Shown here: positions 61,025 through 64,000 of the stretch, in pieces | Layout: every line of letters starts with the position of its first letter | Position numbering within the stretch: the stretch's first letter is position 1 | NCBI RefSeq assembly: GCF_963583255.1 | Contig: NC_084805.1 | Coordinates: 7,804,827-7,868,826, forward strand | Source of the DNA: Pyrus communis | Lineage: Eukaryota > Streptophyta > Magnoliopsida > Rosales > Rosaceae | Length of the DNA: 64,000 nt | Reading direction: 5' to 3' | Translations under genes and position numbers: made by a program | The notes under the pieces: generated by a model | Told to the model about the DNA's origin: nothing | Databases searched by the model: none | Seen by the model: the letters and a program-made list of their open reading frames with translations, nothing else

Positions 61025-64000
61025 TCTTTTTTTTTTTTTCTTTCTTTTTTCTTTTTTGGTTAAACCGGGAATTCTCATTACCAGAGCACAAGCCAGTTAA
61101 GTACAATTGAGAGCCCACGAGGGGCAAGCAAAGAAAACAACAAGGGAAATAAACAAATAGAATTCGGAGGAGGAGGGGATAAAGGATAAGACACCGCAAT
61201 GATTGCAAGTGTCACCCCACCAACTCCTAAGCTAACATAGTTAGGTGGGAGGACAAGGCAGCCCATCTTTGTTTAGGATGTGCACCAGTGAAGATGAGGT
61301 CAATTGACCCACGTGCAAACGCTCATCTCCAGATTCCTGATTGACACCACTTTATCCGCTGCCATATTAGCTAGTCGAGGAACCCATGACCAGCGATAGA
61401 CTTGGAACAATTCTCCCACCTAAGAGACATTTGAGAAGGTGGGAAAAATCTTCTAACTGCCATTTTTAATGGAGCTATTTAGACAAAAGATGACCTCAAG
61501 GGAGTCAGATTCGACAATCACTTGCTCAAAATCAAGCTCCTTTGCCCAATTTCAGCTTAACAGCACCACCATGGCTTCAGTCATCATCGCACAATCAACT
61601 GCAATTTCAATCCTTCTAGCAGCAACAAAAGTCCCCGCATGGTCCCGGATTACCAACCCAACCCTACCCAGCCGAGAAGATTTGTTCCATGAGGCATCCA
61701 CATTGATTTTAACAAACGAGAGAACTCCAGGGGGAGCATCCAAGCACATAGGAGGAAACGCTCGGCGCTACATGCCTGGGTAGCAAGGACCTAAGTGATG
61801 CATCCAGATAGACATCAAGGTCTCATAAAGCTAAATTGATGACATGTAGAGGATCAATTCCCTTATTGTTAAAAGTGGCGTCGTGTCTCGCCTTCCATTC
61901 AAGTTTTGAGCCCAAGTTTGAGCAGATAAGAGAGTTTAAACATGAGCTAAATTTTAAAATCCAAGCTCCTCAATAGTTTAGACGCCCACTAAACCATTCC
62001 GGAGCAACCCAATGAAAAAGAAGCAGTAGATGCTCCTTAGTCTCTTCATGGCATTAGCAGATGGGGTAGAGTGGAGAAGGGGATGAGCGACACTTGAAAA
62101 TATCGCGTCTGGTTGCTGGAGCGCCTTAAATGCACCACCACAAAAAGTGTTTAATTTTTTGTGGAACAGATAACTTCCAAACTGTTTTCCATACCCCTGT
62201 GCTAGTAGTCGAAGAAGACGACGTGCGCCGCTTCGTAACCGCAGCATTTCTAGAGTAAAGCCAATAGTAAGCAGAGCTGACATAAAACGAACCCCTATTC
62301 TCCAAAGGCCACATAAGATGATCAGGCATGTGGGGGTCCCCAATATGTGTTTTTTGAATCTTAGTCAATTCATGTAAAGCGATAAAATGAGTGAGGAAAT
62401 CCAGCTCCTAATTGTTAGATTTAGTATCAATTAACAAGCTGACACAGAAGTCCTTACTAACAGGAACGGAGCTACATGGAATTAGGTATCCAAAAGGCAG
62501 AGAAGGGAGCCAATGGTCTATCCATAGCCCAACACTCTCACCATTCATCACTTACTAGTGAGCCCCATGTAATAGTATTTCTCGAGCCTCGAGCAGGATT
62601 ACCCAAGCCCAAGAGGCACAACTCCCACGCTTGGCATCTAAAAAAGAGGAATTAGGGAAATATCGGGCCTTTAGGACCTTAACCCACATAGACTCAGGCT
62701 TCTGGATAATTCTCCAACATTGCTTTGCAATAAGGGCCAAGTTAAACTCCTGAAAATTACATAAACCTAATCCCGTCTCACATTTTGGGAGATCCAAAGC
62801 ATCCCACTTCACACAGTGAATCTTTTTTTTTTTTCATCATTTTTTTGGCCCCATCAAAATCTCGCCGATAGAGAGTCAAAATCCCCATAACCAGTGGCTG
62901 GGAACCGGAAGATATTCATTGGGTAAGTCAAGATCGCCTATGCAATCGCCTTAATCTAGATTTCCTTCCCTACCATAGATATAGCGTTATGTTTCCACCC
63001 TTGGATTTCCCCCAGAAGCTTGCCCTTAATATATGACAGGGCCTGTTATTTTTATCTGCTCCAAATAGACGGAAGTCCAAGGTACATGCCAGGATCAGAG
63101 ACAATCGGAATACGTAATATATCACACAGGAACTACTCATTGTCATGGGAACATTTGCTCCAAGATAGACACTAGACTTTTGAAGATTTATTTGATGGCC
63201 CGAAGCCTCACAGTAGGCGTTGAGTATTTTGGTGATGTTCCAGGCATTTTGAGGGGTAGCATGTAGGAAGATGAGGGTGTTATCTGCGAAGAACATGTGT
63301 GACATACTAGGGCTCTGGTGATTAAATTGCATGCCTTTAATAGAACCCTCCTCCACCACACATTGTATACTCCTAGGAAAGACATCGCTGATGATGAGAA
63401 ACATGTATAGTGATAGTGGGTCACCTTGACGAAAGGCTCTAGAGGGGGAGAAACGCCTACCCGACTGACCATTAACAAGAACCACAAAGTCCACCATAGA
63501 GACACATGTCATTACAAGAGAGAAGCATTGGTCATTGAAACCTATTTTCCGCATGACAGCCTCCAAAAAATTCCATTCTACCCGGTCATAAGCCTTGCAC
63601 ATATCAAGTTCATTGCCAAGTTCAAACTTTTGTTTCGCCTTCCTCAATTTTCAGGAAGTGGAAAATCTCATGTGCCACCATAATGTTGTCCTGGATTTGG
63701 CGTCCAACCACAAATGTATTCTGCATTGGGGAAATAATGCTAGAAAGTAGTGGTTTAAGACAAATTGCAAGGATTTTTTAGAGGATTTTGTATGAATATT
63801 TACATAGGCTTATGGGTCGAAATTGGCCCACCAAATCCTTGTTAGGCAATTTTGGCACCAGAACAATGTGTATAGAATTAAGCTTTTTTGGGCTTGCAAT
63901 CCTCGAGAAGAAATCAGAAGCCAGCCCCAAAACCTCTTTGTACCCCTTGGAACTCATTCGAGCCCTGGGCTTTAAGCCCACCGATTTGGAAAACCGCATC
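61025..64000 (-). mobile_element. L1-type LINE: RT, zinc-finger and RNase H regions; continues past the window
   Basis: On the minus strand from the right: RT block 1 (63999-63778; HIVLVPKLPNKDLVGQFRPI, then SLCKYSYKI), the rest of RT (63647-62970; LDMCKAYDRVEWNFLEAVMR, FRQGDPLSLYMFL, then FFADNTLIF where FADD is normal), thumb/connection (62812-62555; GLGLCNFQEFNLALIAKQCW), zf-RVT (62368-62126; WKTVWKLSVPQKIKHFLWW) and RNase H (61749-61552; VKINVDASWN, then GRVGLVIRDHAGTFVAARR). A T-rich tract at about 61027-61055 is the poly-A tail on the minus strand. Frameshifts (between 63778 and 63647, and after 62970) and the D-to-N change in the catalytic motif make it inactive. Confidence 0.88.

Noticed and set aside
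61469..61783. 104-codon plus-strand frame
   Set aside because: Antisense of the L1 RNase H domain.

Overview
This is a repeat-rich stretch of a dicot plant nuclear genome. The evidence is a GT-AG intron-containing 14-3-3 gene, plant-only protein families (DC1, PADRE/DUF4228, F-box-LRR-FBD), a Cassandra TRIM with 5S-derived LTRs, CACTA, hAT and MITE elements, and abundant Copia, Gypsy and L1 remains. The repeat families look like those of apple or pear (Rosaceae, Maleae). That placement is an inference from pattern memory, not something proved here. Only three genes look intact: a PADRE-domain protein (10134-10706, minus), a four-exon 14-3-3 gene (32092-34518, plus) and a DC1-domain protein (59000-59731, minus).

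Layout. 1-1125 is the 3' end of a Copia element. 1890-8862 is a decayed CACTA element with a 3-bp target duplication, TNP2-type and TNPA-like transposase remains on the minus strand, and arrays of subterminal GCGCGACGAA-type repeats. 9146-9415 is a reversed Copia LTR. After the PADRE gene and a 360-bp MITE comes a three-level nest at 12795-17853: a long LTR-like element with target duplication ACAAG contains a Cassandra TRIM, whose second LTR is broken by a hAT-type element. 18.3-30.5 kb is a TE graveyard: a MITE, a GC-rich island, an L1 fragment, an LTR-like segment, two Copia elements of one family truncated and joined head to head, and another L1 fragment. 31.1-31.98 kb is a fold-back with a Tourist-like MITE inside it, directly upstream of the 14-3-3 TATA box.

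Downstream of the 14-3-3 gene its 3' flank plus an F-box/LRR/FBD gene has been copied, giving three broken F-box copies (36 kb, 49.5-50.4 kb, 54-54.9 kb). Between them lie a broken PHD-finger gene present as a large inverted repeat (37.86-39.14 kb), exons of an unidentified gene duplicated at 39.5-40.6 kb and 56.9-58.1 kb, a complete Copia-type element with both LTRs and target duplication CAATT (40706-47222), a tandem LTR array with a very short internal region (47374-49250), and a Gypsy fragment. A 196-bp palindrome built from the U3 end of the Cassandra LTR sits in the third F-box copy with a perfect 5-bp target duplication. The right end is an L1 element on the minus strand that runs off the window.

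I see no operon-like or defence-type gene system. The noteworthy content is structural: the Cassandra palindrome, the inverted PHD duplication, nested insertions whose target sites can be reconstructed, and MITE load at the promoter of a 14-3-3 gene. Coordinates of intact genes, target duplications and LTR ends were read base by base. Boundaries of decayed elements are approximate.
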